Source: Clostridia bacterium (GTDB lineage Bacteria > Bacillota > Clostridia > Christensenellales > Borkfalkiaceae). Taken from it: 46,822 bases of DNA. The stretch lies in NCBI GenBank assembly GCA_017886575.1, contig JAGHJP010000044.1, forward strand, positions 1 through 46,822, in the 5' to 3' direction. This document shows, piece by piece, positions 22,335-30,483 of the stretch; the first letter of the stretch is position 1, and the number at the start of each line of letters is the position of its first letter. Below the pieces are notes generated by a model. That model was not told where the DNA came from and ran no database searches. It worked only from the letters and a program-made list of their open reading frames with translations. The translations under genes were made by a program, and so were the position numbers.

Positions 22335-23906
22335 ATGTATTTTGTGAGTACGCGCGGCAATCAGAGAGTCACGGGCGCGCAGGCGATCGTGCAGGGCATC
22401 GCCTCCGACGGCGGGCTGTTCGTGCCCGAGACCTTCCCCAAGGTCACCGAAGAGGAACTGAACGCCATGCTCGCCATGAACTATCCCGAGCGCGCCGCGT
22501 TCGTCCTGCATAAATATCTGGACGATTACGATTACGACGGACTGAAAGGGGCGTGCGAACGCGCCTATGCGCAGTTCGAGGGCGGCGACGCCGCGCCTTT
22601 GGTCAAGATCGACGGTGGGCTCTACATTTTGGAACTCTTCCACGGACCCACGTGCGCGTTCAAAGACATGGCGCTCACCCTCTTGCCCTACCTGCTGCGC
22701 GAAGGGTGCAACATCTGCGGCATCAAGGAGCAGATTTTGATCCTCGTCGCCACGTCGGGCGATACGGGCAAGGCGGCGCTCGAAGGCTTCAAGGACGCCG
22801 AAGGGGTCAAGATCATGGTGTTCTATCCCGACGACGGCGTCTCCAAAATGCAGAAACTGCAGATGTGCACGACGGGCGGGAACAATACCAACGTCCTCGC
22901 CGTGCGCGGCAATTTCGACGACTGCCAGACGGCGGTCAAGCGCATCTTCAACAGCGAGGAGCATAAGGCGGAGCTGAAGGGCAAGAACACCCTTCTTTCC
23001 AGCGCGAACTCCATCAATTTCGGACGGCTCGCGCCGCAGATTGCCTATTATTTTTCCGCCTATCTCGACCTCGTTTCCGCGGGGCAGATCGCCGTCGGGC
23101 AGACGGCGGACTTCACCGTGCCCACGGGCAATTTCGGCAACATTCTCGCGGCGTATTACGCCAAACAGATGGGGCTGCCTGTCGGCAAACTCGTGTGCGC
23201 GTCCAATAAAAACAACATTTTGACCGACTTCATCAAGACGGGCAAGTACGACGTGCACCGGAATTTCTACAAGACCATGTCCCCTTCGATGGACATCCTC
23301 ATCTCCTCCAACCTCGAGCGGCTGCTCTATGAGATCTCGGGCAGGAACGCCGCGCTCGTCAAGGAGCGGATGGACAATCTCGCCAAGAACGGCGTGTACA
23401 TGGTGACGACGGAGGAGTTAAAGCGCATCAACGAATCTTTCTATGCGGGCTGCACCAACGAAGAACAGACGGTGGAGTGCATGTACGATTTCTTCTGCGA
23501 ATACGGCTATCCGCTGGACACCCACACGGGGGTCGCCATGAACGTCGCCGAGGAGTATATGCGCAAGTGCAGAGAAGCGAAGGACCCCAAGGACAAGACC
23601 CCGCTCCCGCCCATGGTCGTCGTTTCCACGGCAAGTCCGTACAAATTCCCGCAGGACGTGCTGTACGCGCTGACGGGCAACGACGTGAAGGACAGTTTCA
23701 AGGGCATCAAGCGGCTCAACCTGCTCACCGCCATGAAGGTGCCCAAGAGTTTGCAGGAACTGCGCTATAAAGAGCCCCGCTTCAAGGCCGTGGCGGACAC
23801 CAAGGATCTCTATAAAGAAGTGTTGCATTTCCTCGACGCCGGCACCGAGGGCATCGTCGCCGAGGGCGCCGTCAAAAAGCGCGCACCCCGCAAGAAGGCA
23901 GAATAA
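22335..23906 (+). CDS. thrC: Threonine synthase
   Basis: A 523-residue PLP-dependent threonine synthase of the longer (ThrC class with N-terminal extension) type, converting O-phosphohomoserine to threonine. Family blocks are FVSTRGN near the start, IASDGGLFVPETFPK, LFHGPTCAFKDMALTLLP (the PLP lysine), VATSGDTGKAALEGF, NSINFGRLAPQIAYYF and PTGNFGNILAAYYAKQMGLP (phosphate-binding glycine region). The last 20 residues are basic (KKRAPRKKAE), a low-complexity tail. The ATG at 22335 was chosen because TGAGGAG is 9 bases upstream. A homoserine kinase (thrB) is not adjacent; see the phosphoglycerate mutase homologue at 35802. Confidence 0.95.
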   Translation: MYFVSTRGNQRVTGAQAIVQGIASDGGLFVPETFPKVTEEELNAMLAMNYPERAAFVLHKYLDDYDYDGLKGACERAYAQFEGGDAAPLVKIDGGLYILELFHGPTCAFKDMALTLLPYLLREGCNICGIKEQILILVATSGDTGKAALEGFKDAEGVKIMVFYPDDGVSKMQKLQMCTTGGNNTNVLAVRGNFDDCQTAVKRIFNSEEHKAELKGKNTLLSSANSINFGRLAPQIAYYFSAYLDLVSAGQIAVGQTADFTVPTGNFGNILAAYYAKQMGLPVGKLVCASNKNNILTDFIKTGKYDVHRNFYKTMSPSMDILISSNLERLLYEISGRNAALVKERMDNLAKNGVYMVTTEELKRINESFYAGCTNEEQTVECMYDFFCEYGYPLDTHTGVAMNVAEEYMRKCREAKDPKDKTPLPPMVVVSTASPYKFPQDVLYALTGNDVKDSFKGIKRLNLLTAMKVPKSLQELRYKEPRFKAVADTKDLYKEVLHFLDAGTEGIVAEGAVKKRAPRKKAE

Positions 23907-23926
23907 AAAATTTTGCGACAAACAAG

Positions 23927-23960
23927 GCGGAGTGCCGAACGTATACGTTCGGCACTCCGC
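23927..23960. terminator. Bidirectional terminator, 34-bp perfect palindrome
   Basis: GCGGAGTGCCGAACGTA followed by its exact complement, with T-rich sequence after it on the plus strand. It separates the convergent thrC and rubredoxin genes. Confidence 0.75.
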
Positions 23961-23984
23961 TTATCTTTTGTGCTTTGGTTTTCT

Positions 23985-24143
23985 TCACTCGGCGGGTTTG
24001 AACTCGTCCTTGCCGACCCCGCAGAGGGGACACACGAAGTCGTCGGGAACGTCCTCCCACTTCGTGCCGGGCGCAATGCCGCCTTCGGGGTATCCGGCTT
24101 CCTCGTCGTACTCCCAGCCGCATGCTTCGCAGACATACTTCAT
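23985..24143 (-). CDS. Rubredoxin
   Basis: A 52-residue rubredoxin, a one-iron electron carrier that in anaerobes feeds electrons to rubrerythrin, superoxide reductase or flavodiiron proteins. It begins [20 protein letters not shown]. The four iron-binding cysteines are in the two CxxCG motifs VCEACGW (residues 5 and 8) and [13 protein letters not shown] (near 38 and 41). Key aromatics and the DVPDDF turn are present. AAGGAGGT lies 8 bases before the ATG at 24143. Rubrerythrin is encoded about 9 kb away at 32896. Confidence 0.96.
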   Translation of the reverse strand: MKYVCEACGWEYDEEAGYPEGGIAPGTKWEDVPDDFVCPLCGVGKDEFKPAE

Positions 24144-24261
24144 GTTCGTTGACCTCCTTATTCAGATTTTATGCTTTTCACCGCGGTTTTTTGCAGCCGC
24201 AGAAGTTCAGCTTCAGGTTCATCCGGGCCGCCCATGCCCGCAAGTTGAGGGGCAAAGACGG

Positions 24262-24864
24262 TTATTTCAAAGTGTGGCGGCACATGCCCGTTTTGCCGCA
24301 TGCGGGGCAGCGCAGCCTTCTCTTGGTGAAGGTGTGCGCGCCTTGGACATACTCTTTCATGGTCGGCACGAACAGGTTTTTGCAGTGCGGGCATTCAAAA
24401 TGCCCCGCCCGCCGGTCGAGCACCGCCGCCCCGCCGATGCCGACGGCGGCGACCGCGACGGCAAAGACGATGAGAACAATGCGTGCCGCAGCCGGCAGGT
24501 CCGCAAAGGCGGCAAGCGCGACGAGCGCGCCCCCGGCGATAACGGAAAGCGCGCCGCATATCGCCGATACCGCCAGGAACGTGCGGTTCTCCCGCCGCTC
24601 GCGCAGCAGGTGTATCATGTTTTGTTCCGCGCTGGCGCGGTAGTCTGCCGCCGCGACCCTCTCGCCCGAAAGCAGGTCGTTGACGGTGATGCCCAGGGCG
24701 TCGCAGAGGGGAAGCATCAGGGACACCTCGGGCAGGCCTTTGCCGCATTCCCATTTGGAAACGGTCTTGTCGCTCACCGACAGCCTGTCGGCAAGTTGTC
24801 TTTGGGTCAGGTTCAGTCCCCGTCTCGTTTCGGCAATGAATTTCCCGATTTTGACTTGGTTCAT
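24262..24864 (-). CDS. XRE-type regulator with membrane helices and zinc ribbon
   Basis: A 200-residue protein. Residues 1-65 are a classic Cro/C1 helix-turn-helix: KIGKFIAETRRGLNLTQRQLADRLSVSDKTVSKWECGKGLPEVSLMLPLCDALGITVNDLL. A short linker leads to two membrane helices (about 95-115 and 125-147). The C-terminal domain has two CxxC pairs (FECPHCKNLFVP and RLRCPACGKTG), forming a zinc ribbon. The order HTH, membrane, zinc ribbon recurs in Clostridia as membrane-tethered regulators of unknown target. AAAAGGAGG precedes the ATG. Confidence 0.88.
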   Translation of the reverse strand: MNQVKIGKFIAETRRGLNLTQRQLADRLSVSDKTVSKWECGKGLPEVSLMLPLCDALGITVNDLLSGERVAAADYRASAEQNMIHLLRERRENRTFLAVSAICGALSVIAGGALVALAAFADLPAAARIVLIVFAVAVAAVGIGGAAVLDRRAGHFECPHCKNLFVPTMKEYVQGAHTFTKRRLRCPACGKTGMCRHTLK

Positions 24865-24890
24865 GATTTGTTCGCCTCCTTTTTTATTCC

Positions 24891-24899
24891 ATTATAGCA
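24891..24899 (-). promoter_or_regulatory. Extended -10 promoter of the XRE-type gene
   Basis: Minus strand TGC followed by TATAAT (24896-24891), an extended -10. There is no convincing -35 at 17 bases. Confidence 0.45.
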
Positions 24900-25004
24900 C
24901 AAAAAAGGGAGCGGGAACACCCACGAAGCGTAGAGTTTTGCTTTTTTCGACGAATCACAGGGTTTCTTTGCGCCTGAAAGCGCGGAAAGAAGGGGATAAA
25001 CTTC

Positions 25005-25883
25005 TTACTTTGCCTTCTTCATGCGGAAGAGGGCGCAGGCGAGCGCGCCGGGACCGATGTGGCAGGCGACGCTCAGAGAGAGGGGGTCGCAGGAAACAAA
25101 AGGAAGTCCGGGAAAGACGGCTTGCAGTTCCTTTTTGAATTCTTCGGCTTTTTCAAAATTCTGCGTGTGTGCCACGGCAAGGGCAAGTTCGCCGTTAGTC
25201 GCCAGGTTTGCAAATCGGTTTTTCAGATCGTTTTTCAACCCCTCGATCATCGCCGCTTTCGCCGCCTTCATGGTGACCGTGGTCATGCGGTATTTGTCCA
25301 GCCGCTCGCCCTGGATCTGCAAAACGGGGCGCAGGTGCAGCGCGGTGCCGACGGCTGCTGCGGCGGGGGTGATGCGGCCTCCCTTTTTGAGGTATTTCAG
25401 GGTGGGCAGGCTTATGTAGATGCTCGCTTCCAGCTTGGTCTTTTCCAGGAAGTCTTTGGTCTCTTCCGCGGACATGCCCTCTTCCGCCATGGCTTTGGCG
25501 TCAAAAACGCTCTGTTTCTGCGTGATGGAAATGCGTTGGTTGTCCACCACCTGAATGCGGCCGTCATAGTCCTGCGCCAGCATCTTGGCGGTGTTGCACG
25601 ATTCGCTCAGACCGCTGGACATGGGAATGTACACCATGTCGTCGTAGTCCTGCAAAATTTTGTCCCAGAATGCCAGAAGTTCGCCCACGATGGGTTGAGA
25701 AGTGGAAACGTCGGCGTCCGATTTGAGCTTTTCGTAAAACTCGTCCTGCGTCAGGTTGATGTCCTCGTAGAATTGCTCTCCGTTGACCAAGAAGGGCATG
25801 GGTACCACGAATATCCCCAGTTTTGCGCCCTCCGCCTGCGTGATGCCGCTGTTGCTGTCCGTAACGATAGCCGTCTTTTTCAT
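25005..25883 (-). CDS. DegV family fatty acid-binding protein
   Basis: A 292-residue DegV protein. This family binds a single fatty acid and, as FakB, presents it to the kinase FakA for phosphorylation and entry into phospholipids. Signatures are TAIVTDSNSGITQAEGAKLGIFVVPMPF at the start, STSQPIVGELLAFW (TSQP motif), YIPMSSGLSESCNTAKML (the SSGLS fatty-acid carboxylate site), YLKKGGRITPAAAAVGTALHLRPVLQI and CDPLSLSVACHIGPGALACAL (histidine near the end). AGGAGG precedes the ATG. A FakA gene is not in the window. Confidence 0.94.
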   Translation of the reverse strand: MKKTAIVTDSNSGITQAEGAKLGIFVVPMPFLVNGEQFYEDINLTQDEFYEKLKSDADVSTSQPIVGELLAFWDKILQDYDDMVYIPMSSGLSESCNTAKMLAQDYDGRIQVVDNQRISITQKQSVFDAKAMAEEGMSAEETKDFLEKTKLEASIYISLPTLKYLKKGGRITPAAAAVGTALHLRPVLQIQGERLDKYRMTTVTMKAAKAAMIEGLKNDLKNRFANLATNGELALAVAHTQNFEKAEEFKKELQAVFPGLPFVSCDPLSLSVACHIGPGALACALFRMKKAK

Positions 25884-25988
25884 AGATATTGTATCCTCCT
25901 ATTTTCCCGGGCATGGGGGCGGCGTTTCTGCCGTTTTTTTACCTTTGCCCGCCGCGGCGTTTTCTCATGCGCCGCGCACTCTTCCTGT

Positions 25989-26018
25989 ATTATAGCAGAC
26001 GCGGGGGGGATATGTCAA
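25989..26018 (-). promoter_or_regulatory. Promoter of the degV gene
   Basis: Minus strand TTGACA (26018-26013), 18 bases, TATAAT (25994-25989) preceded by TGC (extended -10). The leader is about 100 bases with no recognised riboswitch. Confidence 0.7.
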
Positions 26019-26104
26019 CCTTATGAACAATGTTTTTCTTTCCGCGGGGAAAAGCGGAACGGGGGAGGACGGAAGCGTCGGAAAAGAGCGGGGCCCGCGC
26101 GGGA

Positions 26105-26815
26105 TCAATCGCCGCGGCAGGCTGCGACGAAGGCTTGAAAAATCCTGCGGCTGTTTTCGTCCGTGCGGTAGGAGAGTTCGGGGTGCCACTGCACCGCCCA
26201 TACGAAGCGGGCGTCGGGCAGAAACACCCCTTCGACCAGTCCGTCCTCCGAGTACGCCATGGGCCGCAGGACGGGCGAAAGCGTCTTGACCGCCTGGTGG
26301 TGATAACTGTTCACGGCAAGCGTTTCCTTCCCGAGCAGCCGCCCGAGAGGGGAATCCGGGAGCAGGCGGACGGTGTGGACGGGGCGGTCATAGGGCGGGG
26401 CCTGACAGTGCGTGACGCCCGTGGGTCGTTCGGAAGGCAGGTCCTGGTAGAGATCGCCGCCCGTCGCGGCGTTGAGGAACTGAATGCCGCGGCAGATGCC
26501 CAGGATCGGCTTGTCCCGCTCCGTCGCCAGGGAGAGGAGGATCTTCTCCATTTCATCGCGCTCTTCGCAGCTTTCCCCGCAGAAAGGGGAACGCGGGGCG
26601 TTGTAGAGGCGCGGGGAAACGTCCTGCCCGCCCGCGAACAGGAAGCCGTCCACGGTATCCGTCAGTTGTCCGAGTTCCCGTTCGTCCCGGGTCAGGGGCA
26701 GCATCACGGGCAGTCCGCCCGCCTCTTCTATGCCCAGCATGTATCCGGGCAGCATCCAATAACTTTCTCTCTGTCTGTCTATGAGCGGCACGATGCCGAT
26801 CAAAGGTTTTTTCAT
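26105..26815 (-). CDS. Class I glutamine amidotransferase-like hydrolase (PuuD type)
   Basis: A 236-residue protein of the gamma-glutamyl-GABA hydrolase (PuuD, peptidase C26) family, which hydrolyses gamma-glutamyl amides. It starts MKKPLIGIVPLID. DGFLFAGGQDVSPRLY is the family's GGxDV block, the nucleophile Cys is in PILGICRGIQFLN (near 110), and VNSYHHQAVKTL and VWAVQWHPEL carry the catalytic His and Glu. The ATG at 26815 has AGAGGA 8 bases upstream. No putrescine genes are nearby, so the substrate is open. Confidence 0.92.
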   Translation of the reverse strand: MKKPLIGIVPLIDRQRESYWMLPGYMLGIEEAGGLPVMLPLTRDERELGQLTDTVDGFLFAGGQDVSPRLYNAPRSPFCGESCEERDEMEKILLSLATERDKPILGICRGIQFLNAATGGDLYQDLPSERPTGVTHCQAPPYDRPVHTVRLLPDSPLGRLLGKETLAVNSYHHQAVKTLSPVLRPMAYSEDGLVEGVFLPDARFVWAVQWHPELSYRTDENSRRIFQAFVAACRGD

Positions 26816-26846
26816 GCGCTTGTCCTCTTCAAAAAACGATGAAAAC

Positions 26847-26875
26847 ATTATACCGCAACCGCCGCCCGATTGCAA
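26847..26875 (-). promoter_or_regulatory. Promoter of the amidotransferase-like gene
   Basis: Minus strand TTGCAA (26875-26870), 17 bases, TATAAT (26852-26847). Confidence 0.6.
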
Positions 26876-27034
26876 TCGTTTCGCGTCCCGCGCCCGCGGA
26901 AATCGGCTTTTGAAATGATAATGCCGTCCATACGGCGGACTTATATTTTCCGGGAAAGCTCCGCTGTGCGGCGATGCGCCCGCCGTAATTTTTCGGAAAA
27001 AATGCAAAAGGGGGGCGGACGGAACGCAAACAGC

Positions 27035-27063
27035 GCATAAAGCGGCAAACTTCGACATAGATT
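27035..27063 (+). promoter_or_regulatory. Sigma-E-like promoter of spoIIID
   Basis: GCATAAA (27035-27041), 14 bases, CATAGATT (27056-27063), close to the sporulation sigma-E consensus (KMATATT, 14-15 bases, CATACAHT). In Bacillus and Clostridium spoIIID is sigma-E dependent, so the match is biologically sensible. Confidence 0.5.
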
Positions 27064-27114
27064 AAAGCATACCCGCAAATGGGGTACACAAAAAACGTCG
27101 AGGGGGCTTTTGAG

Positions 27115-27369
27115 GTGTGGGAATATATTGACGAACGGGTGCGTGCGCATGCGGAGTACATATTGGAGACGGGCTGTACGGTGCGGGCGTGCGCGGCGCG
27201 GTTTTGTACGAGCAAGTCGACCGTGCACAAGGACGTGACCGAACGGCTGCGGTCGGTCGACGCCGCGCTCTATGCAAAAGTGCGCAAGGTGCTTGATAAA
27301 AATCTGAACGAACGGCACATCCGCGGGGGCATCGCCACCAGAAAAAAATATGAAAACGCAAGAAAATAG
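27115..27369 (+). CDS. spoIIID: Sporulation transcription factor SpoIIID
   Basis: An 84-residue mother-cell sporulation regulator that activates or represses genes of the sigma-E and sigma-K stages. The helix-turn-helix lies in TVRACAARFCTSKSTVHKDVTERL (about residues 22-45); SKSTVHKD is the family signature. The basic C-terminal helix ends HIRGGIATRKKYENARK. The GTG at 27115 is the preferred start: GAGGGGG lies 8 bases upstream, and the length then equals known SpoIIID (about 84-93). An upstream ATG at 27079 would add 12 residues without a ribosome binding site. It marks the organism as a probable endospore former. Confidence 0.93.
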   Translation: MWEYIDERVRAHAEYILETGCTVRACAARFCTSKSTVHKDVTERLRSVDAALYAKVRKVLDKNLNERHIRGGIATRKKYENARK

Positions 27370-27375
27370 TGGAGG

Positions 27376-27401
27376 ATACGGATAAATCATCCGTATTTTT
27401 T
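27376..27401 (+). terminator. Intrinsic terminator after spoIIID
   Basis: ATACGGAT (27376-27383) pairs with ATCCGTAT (27389-27396), with a 5-base loop and a six-T tract. Confidence 0.75.
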
Positions 27402-27425
27402 CTTGCGTTTTCCCCCTCGTAAATC

Positions 27426-27454
27426 TTGTCATTTTTTAAGTTTTGTGCTATAAT
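27426..27454 (+). promoter_or_regulatory. Promoter of the activase operon
   Basis: TTGTCA (27426-27431), 17 bases, TATAAT (27449-27454) with TGC before it (extended -10). Confidence 0.75.
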
Positions 27455-27474
27455 ACATTCCGAAACACGATCGG

Positions 27475-27491
27475 TTGTCATAAAATGACAA
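27475..27491 (+). promoter_or_regulatory. Candidate operator downstream of the activase promoter
   Basis: TTGTCAT-AAA-ATGACAA, a perfect 7-3-7 inverted repeat about 14 bases after the expected start site. A third TTGTCAT half site covers the -35 box at 27426. Arrangement fits a repressor; the regulator is unknown. Confidence 0.5.
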
Positions 27492-27519
27492 AAAAGACAA
27501 GAGAGGAAACGGAAGCGAC

Positions 27520-30483
27520 ATGGAAAAATTACTCGGCATCGACGTGGGTTCGACGACGGTCAAAGTGACGGTCATCGACCCCGAAACGGACGAAATTTTA
27601 TATAAGAGTTACGAGCGGCACTTCGCGCGCGTCAAGGAGTGCGTTCTTTCCGAGCTCAACAAGGTGCGCGAACGGTTCGGCGACGGCGAATACCGCGCCT
27701 GCATCACGGGCAGCGCGGGGCTGGGGCTTGCCCAGCGCAGCGGCATTTCCTTCGTACAGGAAGTGCAGGCGGCGTTCGTCGCCATCCGCAAGTATTATCC
27801 CGACGCGGACGCGGCGGTCGAGCTCGGCGGCGAGGACGCCAAGATCATCTTCATCACGGGCGGCACCGAACAGCGCATGAACGGCTCCTGCGCTGGCGGC
27901 ACGGGCGCGTTCATCGATCAGATGGCGACCCTTCTGGACATCTCCGTGGACGAGATGGACGAACTCTCCCTGCACGCGGAGAAGGTCTATCCCATCGCCT
28001 CGCGGTGCGGCGTGTTCGCAAAATCGGACATTCAGCCCCTCATCAACCAGGGCTGCAAGAAGGAGGACATCGCCGCCTCTATCTTCCAGGCGGTGGTCGA
28101 CCAGACGGTGTCGGGGCTTGCCCAGGGCCGCCGCATCAAGGGCAAGGTGCTCTTCCTCGGCGGGCCGCTGTACTTTTTGAAGGGGCTGCGCAAGGCGTTC
28201 AAGGACACCTTGAAACTCGACGACGAGCACGCAATTTTCCCCGAAAACGCGCCCTGCTTCATGTCCATCGGGTGCGCGCTGTATGCGGCGAACGCCGAGG
28301 CGGAGCCCCTCGGCGGCATCATCTCCAAGGTGGCAAACGTCAAAGAGAGCGACGACGTGGTGACGGGCGATCCGCTCTTCAAGGACAGAAAGGAGTACGA
28401 CGAGTTCGTGGAGCGGCACAACCGCAGCGACCTCGCGTTCGAGGACATCAATACCTACCGCGGCGACGCCTATCTCGGCATCGACAGCGGTTCGACGACG
28501 ACCAAACTCATCCTCATCACGCCCGACTGTAAAATTTTATATTCGCACTACCAGAGCAACAACGGCCAGCCGCTTGACATCATCGTCGAGAGATTGAAGG
28601 AGATATACGATCTCATCGGCGACAGGGTCGTCATCCGCGGCGGCGCGGTGACGGGATACGGCGAGGACCTCATGAAGGCGGCGCTCAAAGTGGATTTCGG
28701 CATCGTGGAGACGGTGGCGCACTTTAAGGCGGCGTTGCACTTCAATCCCGACGTCGACTTCATCATCGACATCGGCGGGCAGGACATAAAGTGCTTCAAG
28801 GTCAAAAACCATGCCATCGATTCCATCATGCTCAACGAGGCGTGCTCTTCGGGCTGCGGCTCCTTCATCCAGACCTTTGCCAAGGCCATGGGCATGGACA
28901 TCGAAGAGTTTGCCAAACTCGGGCTCTTCGCGAAGCATCCCGTCGAGCTCGGTTCCCGCTGCACGGTGTTCATGAACAGCTCCGTCAAGCAGGCGCAGAA
29001 AGAGGGGGCGAGCGTGGAGGACATCTCCGCGGGGCTGTCCTCTTCCATCGTCAAAAACGCCATCTATAAGGTCATCCGTGCCAAGACGCCCGACGAGTTG
29101 GGCAGCCACATCGTCGTGCAGGGCGGCACTTTCTTAAACGACGCCGTTCTCCGCTCCTTCGAAAAGGAGATCGGCAAAAACGTCGTCCGTCCGGGCATCG
29201 CGGGGCTGATGGGCGCGTTCGGCGCGTCGCTCTATGCCAAGGAAAACATGGAAAAGAAGGGGGGCATGTCCACGTTGGCAACGCGAGAAGAGTTGGATAA
29301 TTTTACCTATTCCTCCCGTTCCACCAACTGCCGCGCCTGCACCAGCAAGTGCAATATCAACATCATCACCTTCAATGACGGCAGGCGGTTCATCTCGGGC
29401 AACAAGTGCGAGCGGGGCGCGGGGCAGAAGGTCCCGACCGATCCCCTCGACATGTATGTCTACAAATACGAGCGCATCCAGCAATGCGTTACGGGCAAGA
29501 ACGCGGGCATGGGCAGGGCGAAAGTGGGGCTTCCCCTGCAACTCGTCATGTACGAACAGCTCCCCCTGTGGGCGGGATTTTTCGAAAGCCTCGGTTTTGA
29601 CGTCGTGCTCAGCGAAAAGAGTTCCCGCCGCCTCTATTTCAAGGGGCAGCATACCGTCGCCAGCGACACGGCGTGCTATCCCGCTAAACTCATGCACGGG
29701 CACATCGAAAGCCTTTTGGACATGGGCGTGGACTTCATCTTCTATCCCTGCGAGAGCTATAACCTGGACGAGCACGACTCCATGAACCACTACAACTGCC
29801 CCGTGGTCGCCTATTACCCCGAACTTCTCAAAGCCAACAACGAGCGGCTGAACGACGACAACTTCATCATGCCGTATATCGACCCGAATATCCGCAAGAG
29901 CACTGTCGAAACGCTCAAAAAGGCGCTGAAAAAATACAAACTTTCGGCGAAGGAGATCGGCCGCGGGCTGGACGAGGGCTTTGCGCGCATGGAGGCGTAT
30001 CACGCGGACGTGGTCAAGAAGGGAGAGGAGATCCTCTTCGAGGCGCGCCGCACGGGCAAGGAGATCGTCGTCCTGGCGGGGCGGCCCTACCACGTCGATC
30101 CCGAGATTAACCACGGCATCGACAAACTGCTCAACTCCCTCGGTTTCGCCGTCCTTTCGGAGGACAGCATCTTTGAAAAGGCGCACATGGTGAAAGTCAA
30201 CGTTCTCAATCAATGGACGTACCATGCCCGCCTTTACCGGGCTGCGGAGTACGTTCTGGATAAGCCCGACGTCAACCTCGTGCAGCTCGTTTCCTTCGGC
30301 TGCGGCATCGACGCCATCACGACGGACGAAGTGCGCGCCATTTTGGAAAAACACGGCAAATTATACACACAGATCAAGATAGACGAGATCAACAACCTCG
30401 GCGTGGTCAAGATCCGTCTGCGCTCCATGCAGGCGGCCATCGAGGAACAGAACGCCGGAAAAGGAGGTGCGGCAAATGCCTGA
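27520..30483 (+). CDS. 2-hydroxyacyl-CoA dehydratase activase (BadF/HgdC family, duplicated ASKHA domains)
   Basis: A 987-residue protein with two ASKHA ATPase modules. Module 1 (about 1-270) has LLGIDVGSTTVKVTVID and MNGSCAGGTGAFIDQMA (near 120). Module 2 (about 315-580) has YLGIDSGSTTTKLILI, LNEACSSGCGSFIQTFAKA (near 437) and LGSRCTVFMNSSVKQAQ. In HgdC such cysteines hold a 4Fe-4S cluster between two subunits, and ATP-driven electron transfer activates a dehydratase. The C-terminal part (about 600-970) has a four-cysteine cluster (TNCRACTSKCN and NKCERG) and DUF2229-type blocks such as DTACYPAKLMHGH and IVVLAGRPYHVDP. No hydroxyacyl-CoA dehydratase A subunit, CoA transferase or dehydrogenase is adjacent, so the substrate is unknown. 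The gene overlaps the next by 8 bases. Confidence 0.9.
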   Translation: MEKLLGIDVGSTTVKVTVIDPETDEILYKSYERHFARVKECVLSELNKVRERFGDGEYRACITGSAGLGLAQRSGISFVQEVQAAFVAIRKYYPDADAAVELGGEDAKIIFITGGTEQRMNGSCAGGTGAFIDQMATLLDISVDEMDELSLHAEKVYPIASRCGVFAKSDIQPLINQGCKKEDIAASIFQAVVDQTVSGLAQGRRIKGKVLFLGGPLYFLKGLRKAFKDTLKLDDEHAIFPENAPCFMSIGCALYAANAEAEPLGGIISKVANVKESDDVVTGDPLFKDRKEYDEFVERHNRSDLAFEDINTYRGDAYLGIDSGSTTTKLILITPDCKILYSHYQSNNGQPLDIIVERLKEIYDLIGDRVVIRGGAVTGYGEDLMKAALKVDFGIVETVAHFKAALHFNPDVDFIIDIGGQDIKCFKVKNHAIDSIMLNEACSSGCGSFIQTFAKAMGMDIEEFAKLGLFAKHPVELGSRCTVFMNSSVKQAQKEGASVEDISAGLSSSIVKNAIYKVIRAKTPDELGSHIVVQGGTFLNDAVLRSFEKEIGKNVVRPGIAGLMGAFGASLYAKENMEKKGGMSTLATREELDNFTYSSRSTNCRACTSKCNINIITFNDGRRFISGNKCERGAGQKVPTDPLDMYVYKYERIQQCVTGKNAGMGRAKVGLPLQLVMYEQLPLWAGFFESLGFDVVLSEKSSRRLYFKGQHTVASDTACYPAKLMHGHIESLLDMGVDFIFYPCESYNLDEHDSMNHYNCPVVAYYPELLKANNERLNDDNFIMPYIDPNIRKSTVETLKKALKKYKLSAKEIGRGLDEGFARMEAYHADVVKKGEEILFEARRTGKEIVVLAGRPYHVDPEINHGIDKLLNSLGFAVLSEDSIFEKAHMVKVNVLNQWTYHARLYRAAEYVLDKPDVNLVQLVSFGCGIDAITTDEVRAILEKHGKLYTQIKIDEINNLGVVKIRLRSMQAAIEEQNAGKGGAANA

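Noticed and set aside
24262-24864. Cassette of XRE regulator near rubredoxin considered as toxin-antitoxin or defence system
   Set aside because: The regulator has its own membrane and zinc-ribbon domains and no toxin-like partner; rubredoxin is independent.
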